From Carposina sasakii (Eukaryota > Arthropoda > Insecta > Lepidoptera > Carposinidae): a stretch of 64,000 nt of DNA. Positions 12,334-23,779 of the stretch are shown here, piece by piece (position 1 is the first letter of the stretch; the number at the start of each line of letters is the position of its first letter). Below the pieces are notes generated by a model. The model did not search any database and was not told the origin of the DNA. It was given only the letters and a program-made list of their open reading frames with translations. Where the stretch lies: assembly GCA_014607495.2 (NCBI GenBank), contig CP053163.1:8846716-8910715 (forward strand), given 5' to 3'. The position numbers and the translations under genes are program-made.

Positions 12334-12559
12334 CAGGATGTAACAAAAAGGGTATGTTAAGCAAAAAGCTAGGTAAATAGCCCACTAAAGATAACCTATT
12401 TCCAAATTTTGAGACTCGAAATCGCATGTTTATTTTTCAAAATTGTATGAACATTCCTGAGTTTTTAAAAATTCTCTATACTATCTGGAAAAATAAACAT
12501 GGTATTTCGAGTTCTTTGAAACAAATGACGTCGTTGCATAGTAAATTGCATGAAAAGTA
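12334..12559. mobile_element. MITE family C fragment with CAGGATGTAAC end
   Basis: Starts TATACAGGATGTAACA, followed by TATGTTAAGC and ATAGCCCAC. It is related to 33377-33560 (TATACAGGGTGTAACA, TATGTTAAGCGAAA). The RTE insertion at 12560 interrupts it, so its right end is not defined. Confidence 0.5.
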
Positions 12560-12796
12560 AGCTCCTTCTTCAGCCTATTGCAGTCCACTGCTGGACGTAG
12601 GCCTCCCCCAGGGTACGCCACAAGGCTACTGCCACAGGGGGGTTTTGCCCATAGTCACCACGCTGAGCAGGCGGGTTGGTGACCGCAGTGTGATTTTTGG
12701 ACTATGTTGTCAGTACGGGAGGCGCCGAATTGCCTCGTACGATACCCATGGGCAGGCAGGGGTACTGCAAACTCTACTCTGCCGGCACCACGCGGG
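12560..12796 (-). mobile_element. RTE-type LINE 3' end with 10-bp target duplication
   Basis: The minus strand reads toward a tail with CAGTGGACTGCAATAGGCTG. The plus strand shows CAGCCTATTGCAGTCCACTG, CCACGCTGAGCAGG and CGCCGAATTGCCTCG. ATGAAAAGTA is duplicated at 12550-12559 and 12797-12806 and bounds the copy exactly. It is 5' truncated with no intact ORF. Two overlapping frames at 12697-12909 are shadows. Confidence 0.85.
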
Positions 12797-12809
12797 ATGA
12801 AAAGTATAA

Positions 12810-14284
12810 TGAGTTCAAAAAAGACTCAGCACATTTTCAAACGACATTTCCATTCTATTGTAAAAGTGCAAAGACTTGGCTTGTAAAATTTACAGATATT
12901 TTTCAATAATCAACATCATCACCAAAAGTTTTCGACATATCGGCAGCAAACTATGAAATTGGCCGGCCCTGGGTCAATAATCCGTTTAAGGATGGTTTTT
13001 CACCATTTTTTGCTATGATAATTTACTACGTACGAAATATATTCAACTAAGTTTTTTTTTATATAGAAACATGCGTACTAATGATCTGCTGCATTGTGTA
13101 ACCATTACGACTAATGACCACCAGATGTCGCTTTAAGCAGTAATGAATGCTCATCTTGGTAGTCACAATAACCATAATGTTTCCCAAACCACTATGCACC
13201 GCCGATTCTCCTCTATAGAAACTTAGCACAGCTCGAGTTGCGGACCTTTATAGCATTGCTACATAGCGTAGCATCAGTGAAAAGGGTCACACAGTTTGAC
13301 AGCTCCATCTGTGTAGAACATCTCTAGTAGAATAGCAACCTAAGCGATATCCTTATAAGGACTCTTGAAAATTTGATGAAAACGTCTCAACCTTGCACTA
13401 ATTCGGTGATAACGTATTATTGGATTATACGAAGCTTATCACATTTAAGGGTTAATAGGTAATCATTTTGCTTCAGTTACTATCGGAAAATATATTTTTA
13501 TCTTATATGAAGTCTTTGGATACCACCAAGAAAAATACACCGGCGTGGGTGCTTATCGGAATCAATAAACCATTTAGGCTTATTCAGTTGAAGTGGGTAA
13601 AGGCCTAAAGGAAGGCTTGTGAAGACTTGTGTTAATTCTTTTGCTTACTCTGTAATGTTTTTGCAATTTAGCTCCAGAATGAAACTCTGGAAATCGATAG
13701 TGTGCTGTGTTCAAAGGAAGCGACATGCCGTCCACATCTCGGCCCCTCGGCCGTTCACTAAGCCCGACAAAGCGACTGTCGCAAACACATTCTCTGCTGA
13801 CATACTTCGAAGACCTATAGAAGGCAATACCTACGTTATTTATCTAATATAAGGCTGCTTTATAGGTTAAATGGGCTTCTAGGCGGCACTAGAATACATC
13901 AGCTGCATCTTATTATTGAATGTCACAATTGCCTTTGTGCAACGTCACTGATAATTTGCACCGAGCCCTGCATTTCCGGAAATAAATAAATAAATATAAA
14001 AGATTACATTGTAGGATTAATACAGCCGTCAGATGTCTGTAAGTAAATAATATTATATTATAATATGAAACCCGATTAAAATAAACGAATCTCATTTGCC
14101 CAGACTTATCAATTGCATAGGAACAATAAACATAATCTTCAGTATGATATTTTAATCCAAGCGATACATTGAATCTATAGGTTGGTAATCAAATTATTCG
14201 TAATATTGAATCGCGTAGAAATGGTACTATTTAAAATAGTATAATAAAAACCAAAAAAATCTACCTATATATACTCGTGTTTAA
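12810..14284. other. Unique stretch, no gene supported
   Basis: A frame of 77 codons at 13619-13852 (plus strand) has no recognisable domain. The rest is AT-rich. Nothing else is supported. Confidence 0.4.
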
Positions 14285-14466
14285 AAGAAAGCCGTGTTAG
14301 TTACATTATTCATAACTCAAGAACGACTGCACCAATTTGGCTGAAAATTGGTGGTGAGGTAGCTTAGAACCAGGAGACGGGCATGGAATACTTTTCATTC
14401 CGGCAAATTTCCACATTTTGTTTTTTTTCTGTAGTTTATGCGGACGGAGTCGCGGGCGTCCACTAG
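14285..14466 (+). mobile_element. Helitron-like repeat ending CTAG
   Basis: Contains AACGACTGCACCAATTTGGC, then GCGGACGGAGTCGCGGGCGT, and ends CCACTAG followed by T. The CG-rich 3' end with CTAG|T matches the other Lep1-like copies here. Confidence 0.6.
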
Positions 14467-14576
14467 TATTATATAATTGATGAACAATACATCTAGTGGA
14501 TACGTATTGCTATGACAATGTTGATGGAAATGATTTATGATGATAATCCATTAATTTCTACAAGCAATTTATTTAC

Positions 14577-14905
14577 CACTGGTGGACGTCCCGACTCCGT
14601 CCGCGTGGACTACAGAAAAAACAAAATGTCAAAATTATCCGGGATAAAAACATTTTCCCGGGATAAAAAGTAGCCTATATGTTAAGTGGGACCTGTCACA
14701 ATATATTCATGGAAACTGCATCGAAATCGGTTTAGCCGTTTCTGAGATTAGCGTGCACAAACGCACAGACAAACAGACAAAAATTTCATAAATCATTGTT
14801 TTGGGTACTATTGCGTTGATAAAGGTCTCCTATAATATTTTTTCTCATATATCTTCCATGTACAGACTATCTTCCATGTACAGACTGCGACCCTTTATAT
14901 GTTTA
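14577..14905 (-). mobile_element. Helitron-like repeat, reverse orientation
   Basis: Inverse of the 58963-59268 copy: GACTCCGTCCGCGTGGACTA, TAGCCTATATGTTAAGTGGG, ATCGAAATCGGTTTAGCCGT, and CAGACTGCGACCC near the far end. An 18-bp internal duplication (ATCTTCCATGTACAGACT, twice) lies at about 14850-14886. Confidence 0.65.
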
Positions 14906-15570
14906 TTATTTGTATAGATAGATTAAAAATTTAGGTTGCTTACAGACCAATCTACTTTATGTACTTAATACCCCCTTTCTCTTATATTTATCATTCTTTG
15001 ACCATAAATAGAGCAATAAAACGCGCATTGACATAACAGCTGAATATGCGAAAAAAATATTTGCGTTTACACGTTTATTTGGTTTTGTTGTATACGTTTA
15101 TGGCATTCCTTGTGTTTGTGAAGCAAAACGCGTTTAACTGGTCGTAAAGAACGATTTATAGAACTGACTATATCTACTATTCTTCATTGGTTCTATATAT
15201 TTATCTATTTTCTACGTTTTTTAGTCACTGCTAAACCTAATTGAACGTTATTGATTAGTTACAATTAATAAGATTGTTAAAAATTAGAAAACTTGTAATT
15301 TAATGAAAATATGAACTTTGTGCCAACAACACAAATATTAAGTCCGCCATTGTACAAACCATTAGACATGCAAAAAACAATTTTAATATTATACCTCTGT
15401 TGTAAATTCTCGGGACTACAGAGTCCCGGTCCTTTATTATTATAGCTAAACTACATGGGCGAAGTATCGGGAACCGTACAGTTATTAGTCGAACTGAGAA
15501 GCGCCTCCATTTTAAAATGAGCACTTAGTAAGCATTTCGAACTTAGTTACCAACCCATGTTTTACTCACA

Positions 15571-15948
15571 ACTCTGAAAGAACGTAGAGAACGTGGAGAT
15601 CTTATTGAAACATACAAAATTCTAACACAGAGATATGACTTACAAGATTTTCATAGAATGTTTGAGCGTAATAAAAATACAAAACTGCGAGGTCATAATT
15701 TAAAACTTAGCACAGGCATCTCACATAGCAATCCCCGCAAAAACTTTATTACCAACAGGGTAGTGAACCCTTGGAACAAACTACCAGAAGAAGTGGTTTT
15801 GGCACCAAGTGTCAATAATTTCAAAAACAAACTTGACAAACACATTAAAGAACATAGAAAAACCTAAGAAGAGAACATTCAGATACAGGCAAAATCAGTT
15901 GCCTCAACTGCCTGCCTGTTTACATATAATAATAATAATAATAATAAT
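15571..15948 (+). mobile_element. CR1/L2-like LINE 3' remnant
   Basis: An open frame from 15571 to 15867 encodes about 98 residues containing RRERGDLIETYKILTQRYD and, near the end, RVVNPWNKLPEEVVLAPSVN. This is the conserved C-terminal tail of CR1/L2/Rex-type reverse transcriptases, outside the catalytic palm. A short 3' UTR follows (AGTTGCCTCAACTGCCTGCC), then an (ATA)n-type tail at about 15928-15948, as is usual in that group. It is 5' truncated, so no enzyme can be made. The clade within CR1/L2 is uncertain. Confidence 0.75.
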
Positions 15949-15949
15949 T

Positions 15950-16732
15950 GGCTGGTTGGCCGAATACACTTAGTTTATCCCATTTCTATGTTTATATATT
16001 TATATATGGACGGATTATAGCATATTACTATAATAATAACCATAATAGACAAATTATCGTCATAGACCCATTGGCAATCACAGTTAATATAACTAGATTC
16101 GTATACCTTGCTCACAAAATATCAACACTAATGCAGCATATAAACAGTGGCACCATGGGACTACTGACGGCGATATAAAGCCTCGTGAAAATGCGGTGTT
16201 TCATGAGAAATGCGCAAACATAGTTGGAATATTCAGCCGTGTTAATATTCATAGATGCGGCGACACCTGATGCACTTGAGTTATATATAGCTGCTAGTCG
16301 GAATGATAAACCCTAGGTATGTCGCTTTCGCGGGGACATTATACTCGCATGCAAATCAGTTGTTAGAAATAGGACGCTAGACTTGGTAAAGTTTGGGCAC
16401 TGCTGTATCATAGCTCCTATTGCTGTGCTAGGAATGTTGCATTTTACCCAGTGTTGAGACATTTATAAAAGCACAGTACTATGCTACAGAAAAGTTCTGA
16501 GATAGCAGCGCCACAGATACGCATTTGATAACCACCGCAGAAAGACTGATTTAGAAGTGTAGGGAAGATAGTTTTTTAAGGGACAATCAACGGTAATTTC
16601 CGATAACATTGAGGTAAATGCTAGGTAAAAGCGTTATTTAATATTTATACTTTATGTTTACAATAACGAGTAAGGAAACTGTTGTTAATGAATAATAGAT
16701 TAGGCATAACCTTATTTGAATTTGAGTATTCT
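15950..16732. other. Unique stretch, no gene seen
   Basis: The frame at 15948-16178 has no known motif and overlaps the LINE tail. Nothing else was recognised. Confidence 0.35.
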
Positions 16733-16806
16733 TGTGGCGTGCCCTGGGGGACCAGAAAGCCTACGTTCCGAAGTGGACTGCAATTAGCTGATGTGATGTG
16801 ATGAAA
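16733..16806 (+). mobile_element. Degenerate RTE tail
   Basis: GGCGTGCCCTGGGGGACCAG, then AAGTGGACTGCAATTAGCTG and a short GTGAT repeat, a decayed form of the tail at 46648-46775. Confidence 0.55.
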
Positions 16807-16809
16807 AAT

Positions 16810-17744
16810 GTTTAATTAAGTTAGAAAGTTAGTTATAAAATTGCATACGTTTATTTTATACGGACAACTTAAGTCATATACTAGGTATTAAACTTGTAAT
16901 TTAGTAGACAAGTATTAGTCTTGTAAGTCTCAAAACTAGGTCTAGCCTAGAAGCTAGGTAGATACACATAATTTCAAAACCGGCTTACTCATATGACAAT
17001 ATTGGTCCTAGCGTTAGCTCAGATGTTAGCTCCAGGCTCATGCGAGTCGAAAGTTAGCTCCCGTCAAGTGTAACTTGATTGCTAAAGTACTTTAAACTTA
17101 AATGCGCCTGTCTGGTCGTTAGTGCACATACATTATGCAGTTTTCCAGTAGGCAGGCCGTCTTTAGTCGCTTCTTACCAACTTTTGCACATGGATTAGTG
17201 ACAGAGTTTTTATAGTCTAATAATGCCGCCGTTCCTAGCGCTGCGCTGTGTAAACTTTACGTGTTTTTAACGATGTTGGGTACATACATATAACAACGAC
17301 GTTTTTAGAACTTATTAAGGGTGTACTTTAGTGTTTTATGCTAGGAATGCAAGTTAAATTGTGTGGATATATGTGTTGATGATTAGACTTATAAATGAGC
17401 CAAGAAAAATAAAATAATCGACGTGCCTAAATTTTAATAATGAAGATTTTCAATTCTGCGGATGAATAGGTACATTTATCAGATGCAACTTTGGCGTTAA
17501 CAATATGACTTATAAAGTTGCTTATATTATTGCAATTACGTATGTTCCGTTACGCAAGATACTTTGAATACAACTGTGAGCAATACTTAAAACTAATAAC
17601 TAAGTAAACTCACCTCCATACAGATGTATTATCTAAAGATTCTAATAAATATTGAAACAATTCTAGATTGATAAGCATTAATAAGCATACATTATATTAT
17701 TCATTGATAAGCATTTTCTATTTTACCGTGTACTTATTCATTTC
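16810..17744. other. Unique stretch, no gene seen
   Basis: AT-rich sequence with no supported coding frame or known repeat. Confidence 0.35.
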
Positions 17745-17778
17745 ACATCACATCAGTCTATTGCAGTCCACTGCTGAA
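17745..17778 (-). mobile_element. RTE tail fragment
   Basis: CACATCACATCAGTCTATTG followed by CAGTCCACTGCTG: the tail end only of the GATGAT family. Confidence 0.55.
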
Positions 17779-18154
17779 TTTTTTATTCTCCCGATATTTT
17801 TCTCTTTCACATACCTTTCCTCTCCCTTTCTCGTGCGTCACCCTACTCACTAAAGCCCTGTGCTGAAAATCAGCGCTACAAATTACTTGTAGCATATGCT
17901 GAGCATAGGACTTTTCTGTCCACGTGCGCGACAACATTTCACATACACATTTTCTTATGTACTGTAAATATTCATATCTAATTTTCTCTGTGTACGAGTA
18001 ATGTTGTGGTGCACTGTGTTACCGAATAAATTTATTTTATCTTATATCTTAAAAATTTATTATTCTTCTTAATATCTTATAAATTCTAATAACAGCTTAG
18101 GTACCTACCGTAGTTTATTTTGCATATTAACTTTCTATCGCTCGCATTTGTTGG

Positions 18155-18365
18155 CGTGACCATACCTATATATTATAATAAAGAGCCTATGTGTTATTGT
18201 CATGTGCAGCTGCCAAGGTTCATTAAAATCCATTCAGTAGTTTTGGTTTGAAAGGGTCTTCGTGAAAATATTTTTTCCGGAAACTTCAACATTTTTTTTC
18301 TTACCGTCCACGCGGATTATAGTGGACGCCCTTGACTCCCTGTCAAGGGCGTCCACTATAATATG
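18155..18365 (+). mobile_element. Helitron-like repeat with unusual hairpin end
   Basis: Has ATTCAGTAGTTTTGGTTTGA and TTTTCCGGAAACTTC, then GTCCACGCGGA. The usual end is replaced by a 21-bp perfect inverted repeat at 18316-18362. Confidence 0.5.
18316..18362. repeat. Perfect 21-bp hairpin, 5-nt loop
   Basis: The arms 18316-18336 (ATTATAGTGGACGCCC, then TTGAC) and 18342-18362 are perfect inverted copies around TCCCT. Confidence 0.9.
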
Positions 18366-18774
18366 TAGTTACTTTAATAGTAAAAAAATATAGGTAATGG
18401 CAAACATAATCTTTTTGACGATAAATTTCCTAAAATAAGCATCATCAGAAACCAGTTTTCGTGACCGATTCAGCAGAAATAAGTCGACAGCAAGTATTTT
18501 TATATGGATAAATGTTACAAAAACGTTCAGTATTTATTTCGTTAGTTATATAGGTAGAAATCTTCTCCTTGAACAATGAATTCTATTTAAAAAACCATAA
18601 AAATCCAACGTGAAGTTTGTAACACCTAAGTATACATAGAGACAGACAGACAGCGGGAAGCGACTTTGTTTTGTGATAACTGAGACCATCTATATAACTA
18701 AACAGGTAGTACACTATACTAGACAGTCTTCATTCTTAAGAGCGCGTAAAAAGCTAGAAAAAAAACAAATTATA

Positions 18775-19120
18775 CCCGCACGCTTCGCGCCTTTCGCACT
18801 AGATTAAATCAACAACTTCACAATACAGTTCCACCAGGTCCTTTTCACCATCGGGATACTAGACGAGGACTAGCGTATCACCTTTATGTTGTTGATATCC
18901 CACCCATCCGCACCAAACGTTATGCTAACTCATTTGTAATGCGAACGGCTAAGGAGTAGAGGAGCACTTCCTGCCGATGTATTTTCCGAGCACTACAACA
19001 TTGGTCTCTTCAAAGCTAGAGTGAATAGGCACTTTCTAGGCAAACATGTACCACCCTAGGCCGCATCTTGCTTAACATCAGGCACGATGGCGGTCAAATG
19101 TTTGCCTAGCAAATTGTAAA
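18775..19120 (+). mobile_element. LINE 3' remnant (jockey/CR1-type tail)
   Basis: Translation in two frames gives DTRRGLAYHLYVVDIPPIR, then, after a stop at about 18958 and a one-base shift, LPADVFSEHYNIGLFKARVN ending HVPP-stop. This layout (basic segment, LP-x-x-VF, then LFK-x-R-VN-x-xF) is the C-terminal tail of non-LTR reverse transcriptases. The 3' side has an A-run at about 19119. It is 5' truncated and frameshifted. The clade is uncertain. Confidence 0.7.
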
Positions 19121-19129
19121 AAAAAACAA

Positions 19130-19919
19130 TATTTAAAAAATCAATTGTTTTGTGCTTTTTATAGAATATAAAAAAATCAAATCGAAAATCAAAAATTTAT
19201 CTTTATACGCCCTCTTAAGTGACGATATGTGGTTTATCACCCCGAATTCCTATTTGAGCACGCCGTTGGCTTTAATACCTTACTAAGACAACAATTTATG
19301 CTCTTTTCTAGGTCTACTTCATAGTATTACGTACCTCAAGAGCCGAGGCACACTACCGAATCCGAGTTGTATTCGTGATATAATTTTGTATTTTGTTTCT
19401 ATAGTACATTATACATCACCCTATACCTACATTTATTTCATTCAAGTTCTTTACACAAACAAGTCCATTTATTACGAAATGACCATAACAAACACAAACA
19501 TTAGATCCTACGTTTGTAGAGTCCGTTTCATAGAATAATTCCTATGCTTGATTTCGGAGTTAACATTATATCTGTCCAGAACGATTACGTAACGATTCCG
19601 ATTAGTGTGCGTTGCAGTAGGAAGGAATACTGAATTGCTAGAGTTGATACGTTTATATTCCGTTTACGAGTTGAAATGTGTGCTACGACCTTCATACCAC
19701 AATGTGTTTCAAATATGTATTTTGGGTGCCACCCCCTCAATTAATTATATTATCTAACACGTAGGTGACACGTGTTAGGAAACTTTATTGAATTATTCAG
19801 TCAAATCCGAGAAAACTTTACTATCTAAAATACTATATTTTAGGTGTATTTTAGGCGTAGGTGTATTTTAGTTTATAAAATGACATCTATCGGTTTTTAA
19901 ATATTTTTTCCACTCTGTT
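19130..19919. other. Unique stretch, no gene seen
   Basis: AT-rich and without supported features. Confidence 0.35.
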
Positions 19920-20700
19920 TTGTGAAACAAAACTCATACGGTGTTATTACAAAAGAATCGCGAAGCAATGTCTAAACTCTCGTTTTGTGAGACAAGGTCT
20001 AACGTTTTAAGCATCGTCTAATCAACTTCTATAGAAAACACATTTAAGACCCATTCGATTCTGACTGTGGCACTTAAACATAAAATTTGTCCTACCTGTC
20101 CCTTTCTCTCTCAACCATTTATGTTAAGAACGGAGAGAGATAGGTTTGAAGGTCAGAATTGACAGTATTGATATGTCATATCAAAGGCCCAGTTGTTTAA
20201 TCTGCTGTAGTCAAGCTTATTATTGGTAAAAATACGTCACAGATTCTGACTTTTTGTTAAATTTATATACAATTACCATCTTCACATAATTTCGCGTTTG
20301 TAATACCAGTAGGATTGGCTGTATTTTACTATACTCAAATAATATTTCGAACAACGTGTTTCCGTTACAACTATTAGTTGAACTGACAAATTGTTGAAAT
20401 AACTATAGTTAAATCGACCAAACAACCTAAAATCATGTTGAGCAGGATCATTCGTTCCATTCATTCATTACCGTTCCTTTCCAAGCATACTTTTATGAAT
20501 ATTAAAAATAAACTGAAATAAAATTAGATTTAGTATTTTTTCTGTTAATATATACCAGTAATATTAAGTAATAAGCATTTATATTATATCACTCATGCCT
20601 GAAACACTGTTTTTTAACAGATCTTGCTTAACTGTAAAGTGAAAAACAGAGCAAATTTGTTCCTTTGCCAGCTAAAAAAAAAATATATTTGACAATATTA
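19920..20700. repeat. Diverged duplicated block, copy 1
   Basis: Shares ordered blocks with 21060-21450: GTCTAACGTTTTAAGCATCG/GCCTAACGTTTTAAGCACCG, CATTCGTTC, the AATACTGAAA-type block, ATACCAGTAATA, GTCTGAAACA and AAAGTGAAAAA. It also begins with CGGTGTTATTACAAAA, the inverse end of the 21960/44440 repeat family. Confidence 0.6.
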
Positions 20701-20819
20701 TTTGTTATTACCATGGAAACAAATATTCAAATATTTTGTACTAAGCTGCGTTTTAATTAGGCGATATGTCGCAGAGTCTTATCGCTCGACATTCACGTAT
20801 TAGTCGCTGTAAAATTTGA

Positions 20820-21000
20820 AGGAGATGGTGTTGTTCTGTGCCACCACCACACTACTGCGATTTTCAGATCACAAAGTGACATACGTTCTGACTGCTCAAA
20901 GCCTGTCTGGCAGACTGTTAAGGGACACGATCGTCGCGTGTTTCGACATTCGCAGATCATCGACTAGCGACCAGTTGTGCAACCCGTAAGTAAATCGCCC
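20820..21000 (+). promoter_or_regulatory. Possible CpG-rich non-coding first exon
   Basis: This patch is richer in CpG than its surroundings and not matched elsewhere in the window. It ends at ACCCGTAAGTAA, which contains a consensus-like splice donor (GTAAGT at about 20985-20990). No long coding frame is present. It could be a 5' UTR exon of a host gene, or chance. Confidence 0.2.
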
Positions 21001-21059
21001 GACGTCCGTCGACATCTCGCGCGGGGCGCGTTAATTTCGTGTCAGGTGAAAACGCGACC

Positions 21060-21450
21060 TCATTACAAAAGAAACCCTAAGCAATATCACACAGATCTAA
21101 CACGTGTTTTTCTAGATAATGCCTAACGTTTTAAGCACCGTCTAAAGATCCTCTATTACAAAACATATTTAGGACCGTGCCTTGTTAAAATCATGTTTGG
21201 AAGAAACATTCGTTCATCTGCGTTTCGTTCGTTCCTGAACGTTCCTTTCTATGCAAATCTTTTGTAAATATTTAAAAAATACTGAAAGAAAATTTGATTG
21301 TGTAATTTTTCTCTTAATGTCATACCAGTAATAATAACTAATAATTATTTAAATTACGTCACATATGTCTGAAACAGCGTTATTTAATACAAACTGATTT
21401 ACGATAAAGTGAAAAAAGTTCCTTTGTCAGCAATGAGGTTTTATTTTGTA
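21060..21450. repeat. Diverged duplicated block, copy 2
   Basis: Second copy of the block at 19920-20700, shorter and diverged, in the same orientation and about 1.1 kb away. Confidence 0.6.
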
Positions 21451-21959
21451 ATCATTGCTCACCAGGTAATAAAAAAACATATTTTAAATTATGTGTCACA
21501 TTGTCACATACTTAGTTGAGGATACCAGGCATGATTGCAACATTTGTCCATTTCAGGGTAAATTGTTTTGGCCAGGTATACTGATATCTGTATAACCGAT
21601 ATGCGTGTGTTAGATATTATGAAACAAGAACATGACGTATAATAATATATATAAGAAGGGTTTCTTAATTGTAAAATGGGTGCAATACCTATAAATTCAT
21701 TGGCGGGTTCGTCATACACTCGCAGAGTGACGGTGATACGTTAGCGTAATCTATTCTATGATGTAGTAAAGGTACTAAATTAAGTTCAGATATTCCAAAA
21801 GCACTGCAAGATATTGCTACTATAATCCCTCGTTTCCCCTTTTTGTTGTTATGGAAACCTTTTTGAAAAAAGTCAAACAATATCTCAGAAATTTGACGTT
21901 AATCAGGCTTAAAACCATCTTAAAACTACCCTTTTTATTTGACTATATTTAAACCATGT

Positions 21960-22205
21960 CTATACAGCGTCTCACTTTAGCTGACGCCTAAATACGTTTT
22001 TCTAATAGATATTTTTTAAAACAAGCGTTCAATTGTGTTCCAACTATTTTGTAATGACAAAACTTAGGTTAAACAGGCTAAGCATTGTCGTGTGTCAGTT
22101 ATTAAACAAAGTCTAAATGGCATATAATGGCTAAAAACGTTTTTGTAATAGAGATTTTTTGAATCGCGCGTTCGACAGCCGTCTAATTGTTTTGTAATAA
22201 CACCG
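21960..22205. repeat. Dispersed repeat family D, copy 1
   Basis: ATACAGCGTCTCACTTTAGC, GACAAAACTTAGGTTAAACA and TGTTTTGTAATAACACCGAT also occur, in the same order and close to identical, at 44445-44702. There is no coding content. It is possibly a MITE; the end TTTTGTAATAACACCG also appears inverted at 19940. Confidence 0.75.
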
Positions 22206-22209
22206 ATAT

Positions 22210-22839
22210 ACGTTAATTTCATAAAAAACGGCTGTGGAACGGGGAAAAAGATCATGGAGAAGTTCTTATTAATCATGCATATCGCACGCTGAAGTATAGC
22301 ATATTATTAGCGTTTCGGTAAATATTAATATGTATTTTAACCAGAAGTAAATAATTATTATTACAATTATCACGTTACTACCAACGTTACAACATGTATG
22401 AGGGTTCTTGTATCTTAAAATAGAAATTCGGGAATAAGTGAGGAGCAACCATCAAGATTTATCCACACATGTGCGTAATTATACCTCAAAACAGTAATTA
22501 ATATGTGTTGCTGTAAATTCTCTCAAACGTAATATAAATGCCTTAGCGTCAAACTACACTAATAATTAATAGACTTAATCTAAGTTTGTGACGTCACCTT
22601 TTTGACGAGGCAGTGAAAAGTCACATTAGGGAGACCATTTGAGACATTCCTCTTTCATAGATACTCGTAGGTATTGTGAGTTACTTTCATGTCTAAAGAA
22701 CTTATTTCATATTATATGTGTACATAGTACGTGCACACCACATACCTATATGCATGATAAGGCTGAAAACTTGCAAATTTGTTGTATGATGTATGTACAT
22801 ATATCCATAAATTGTAACTAACGCTATAATTACGGTTTT
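22210..22839. other. Unique stretch, no gene seen
   Basis: No supported features were seen. Confidence 0.35.
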
Positions 22840-22995
22840 TTTGAAATTGTCACCCGACTAAGGTTGACGTTAGGCAAGCAACCGACCTTAAAGCAAACGC
22901 AAAATCCTTGGTAATAAGAGTTTCGAAAGAAACCATATTGCGCCGCCCTCATAATATAATAGGATAATAGCAGGAAGAAGAAGTCTTTGTCTTCA
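22840..22995 (+). mobile_element. SINE-like repeat, 3' part
   Basis: GTCACCCGACTAAGG, AGTTTCGAAAGAAACCATA, then CATAATATAATAGGATAATA and GCAGGAAGAAGAAG. The same order is seen at 24425-24600, ending in a GAAGAAGATG tail. Confidence 0.5.
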
Positions 22996-23049
22996 TGTAA
23001 TATATTTTTAAAAATTTCCAATGAAAATGTGTACATCCCATCCCTTTAG

Positions 23050-23390
23050 AATGCCTGCCAAAGGAGGGTTATAGCATTTTTAGAATAGAAGTTTATATTA
23101 AACGTGCTTCTGTAGAATAAGGTTTCGTATAAACGTAGGTAAAATGAATTGTTTTCTTATTATATTTTGAATATAGGATATTAAAAACAGATGAAATATT
23201 TTTTGTTAATTTATTATATCTTTATGCATTGTTAGTAAGTATAGCTGTAAGTAACGGTTAGGTTAGGTTACAAATACTCACTATAACTTTTGAAATGGAA
23301 AAATTTAATCCATATAAACTCCTACAAAAAGTTATTTTATTTTTATTTGATTTGATTAGATATAAAGTTATGAAAGTCATGTCAAATATC
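23050..23390. other. AT-rich flank of the tRNA-containing repeat
   Basis: No gene is supported. The flank ends with the 10-bp target TTAAAGAATT at 23391-23400. Confidence 0.4.
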
Positions 23391-23400
23391 TTAAAGAATT

Positions 23401-23768
23401 ATAAAATTATTAATAAAGAAAATGGAAAAAATTCTTCACCCGAGTGGGAATCGAACCCACGACCACTGCAAACCGTGCCAGCCGCTATAACCACTAAGCC
23501 ACCGGGTCAATTACTCGGATGACGAATTTTACCATCTCTTTTCTAAATTACATATTGGCAACGTTATTCTTCATCCCGATAGCTATACACTAGCCAAATC
23601 TCGGCAAATAAAGCTGAATCCCTCAGCACAATGTTTAAAGATGAAACGATCAACCATATCCTAACGGATTATATTAATGGAGAAGTGATTTTATAAATTT
23701 ATCTTAGTCAAGATATTATATATTATAAAATTATTAATAAAGAAAATGGAAAAAATGGAAAAAAGATT
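23401..23768 (-). mobile_element. tRNA-containing repeat (family T), 1.1 units, with target duplication
   Basis: TTAAAGAATT is duplicated at 23391-23400 and 23769-23778, so the insertion is exactly bounded. The tRNA-like part is 23438-23507 on the minus strand: B-box GGTTCGATTCC (complement of 23447-23457), a perfect GTGGG/CCCAC T-stem, and an A-box-like TGGCTTAGTGG. The anticodon stem does not pair properly and the acceptor region lacks one base against a canonical tRNA, so I do not call a functional tRNA. TTTTTT follows the tRNA-like part within about 10 bases in its own direction. The roughly 230-bp body lies upstream of it, and the block at 23401-23430 recurs at the far end near 23725. 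The frame at 23295-23522 is a shadow. Confidence 0.8.
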
Positions 23769-23779
23769 TTAAAGAATTT

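Noticed and set aside
23438..23507. Functional tRNA genes at this and the other B-box sites
   Set aside because: The T-arm is perfect, but the anticodon stem does not pair, the acceptor region is one base short, and the sequence is repeated with the same flanks.
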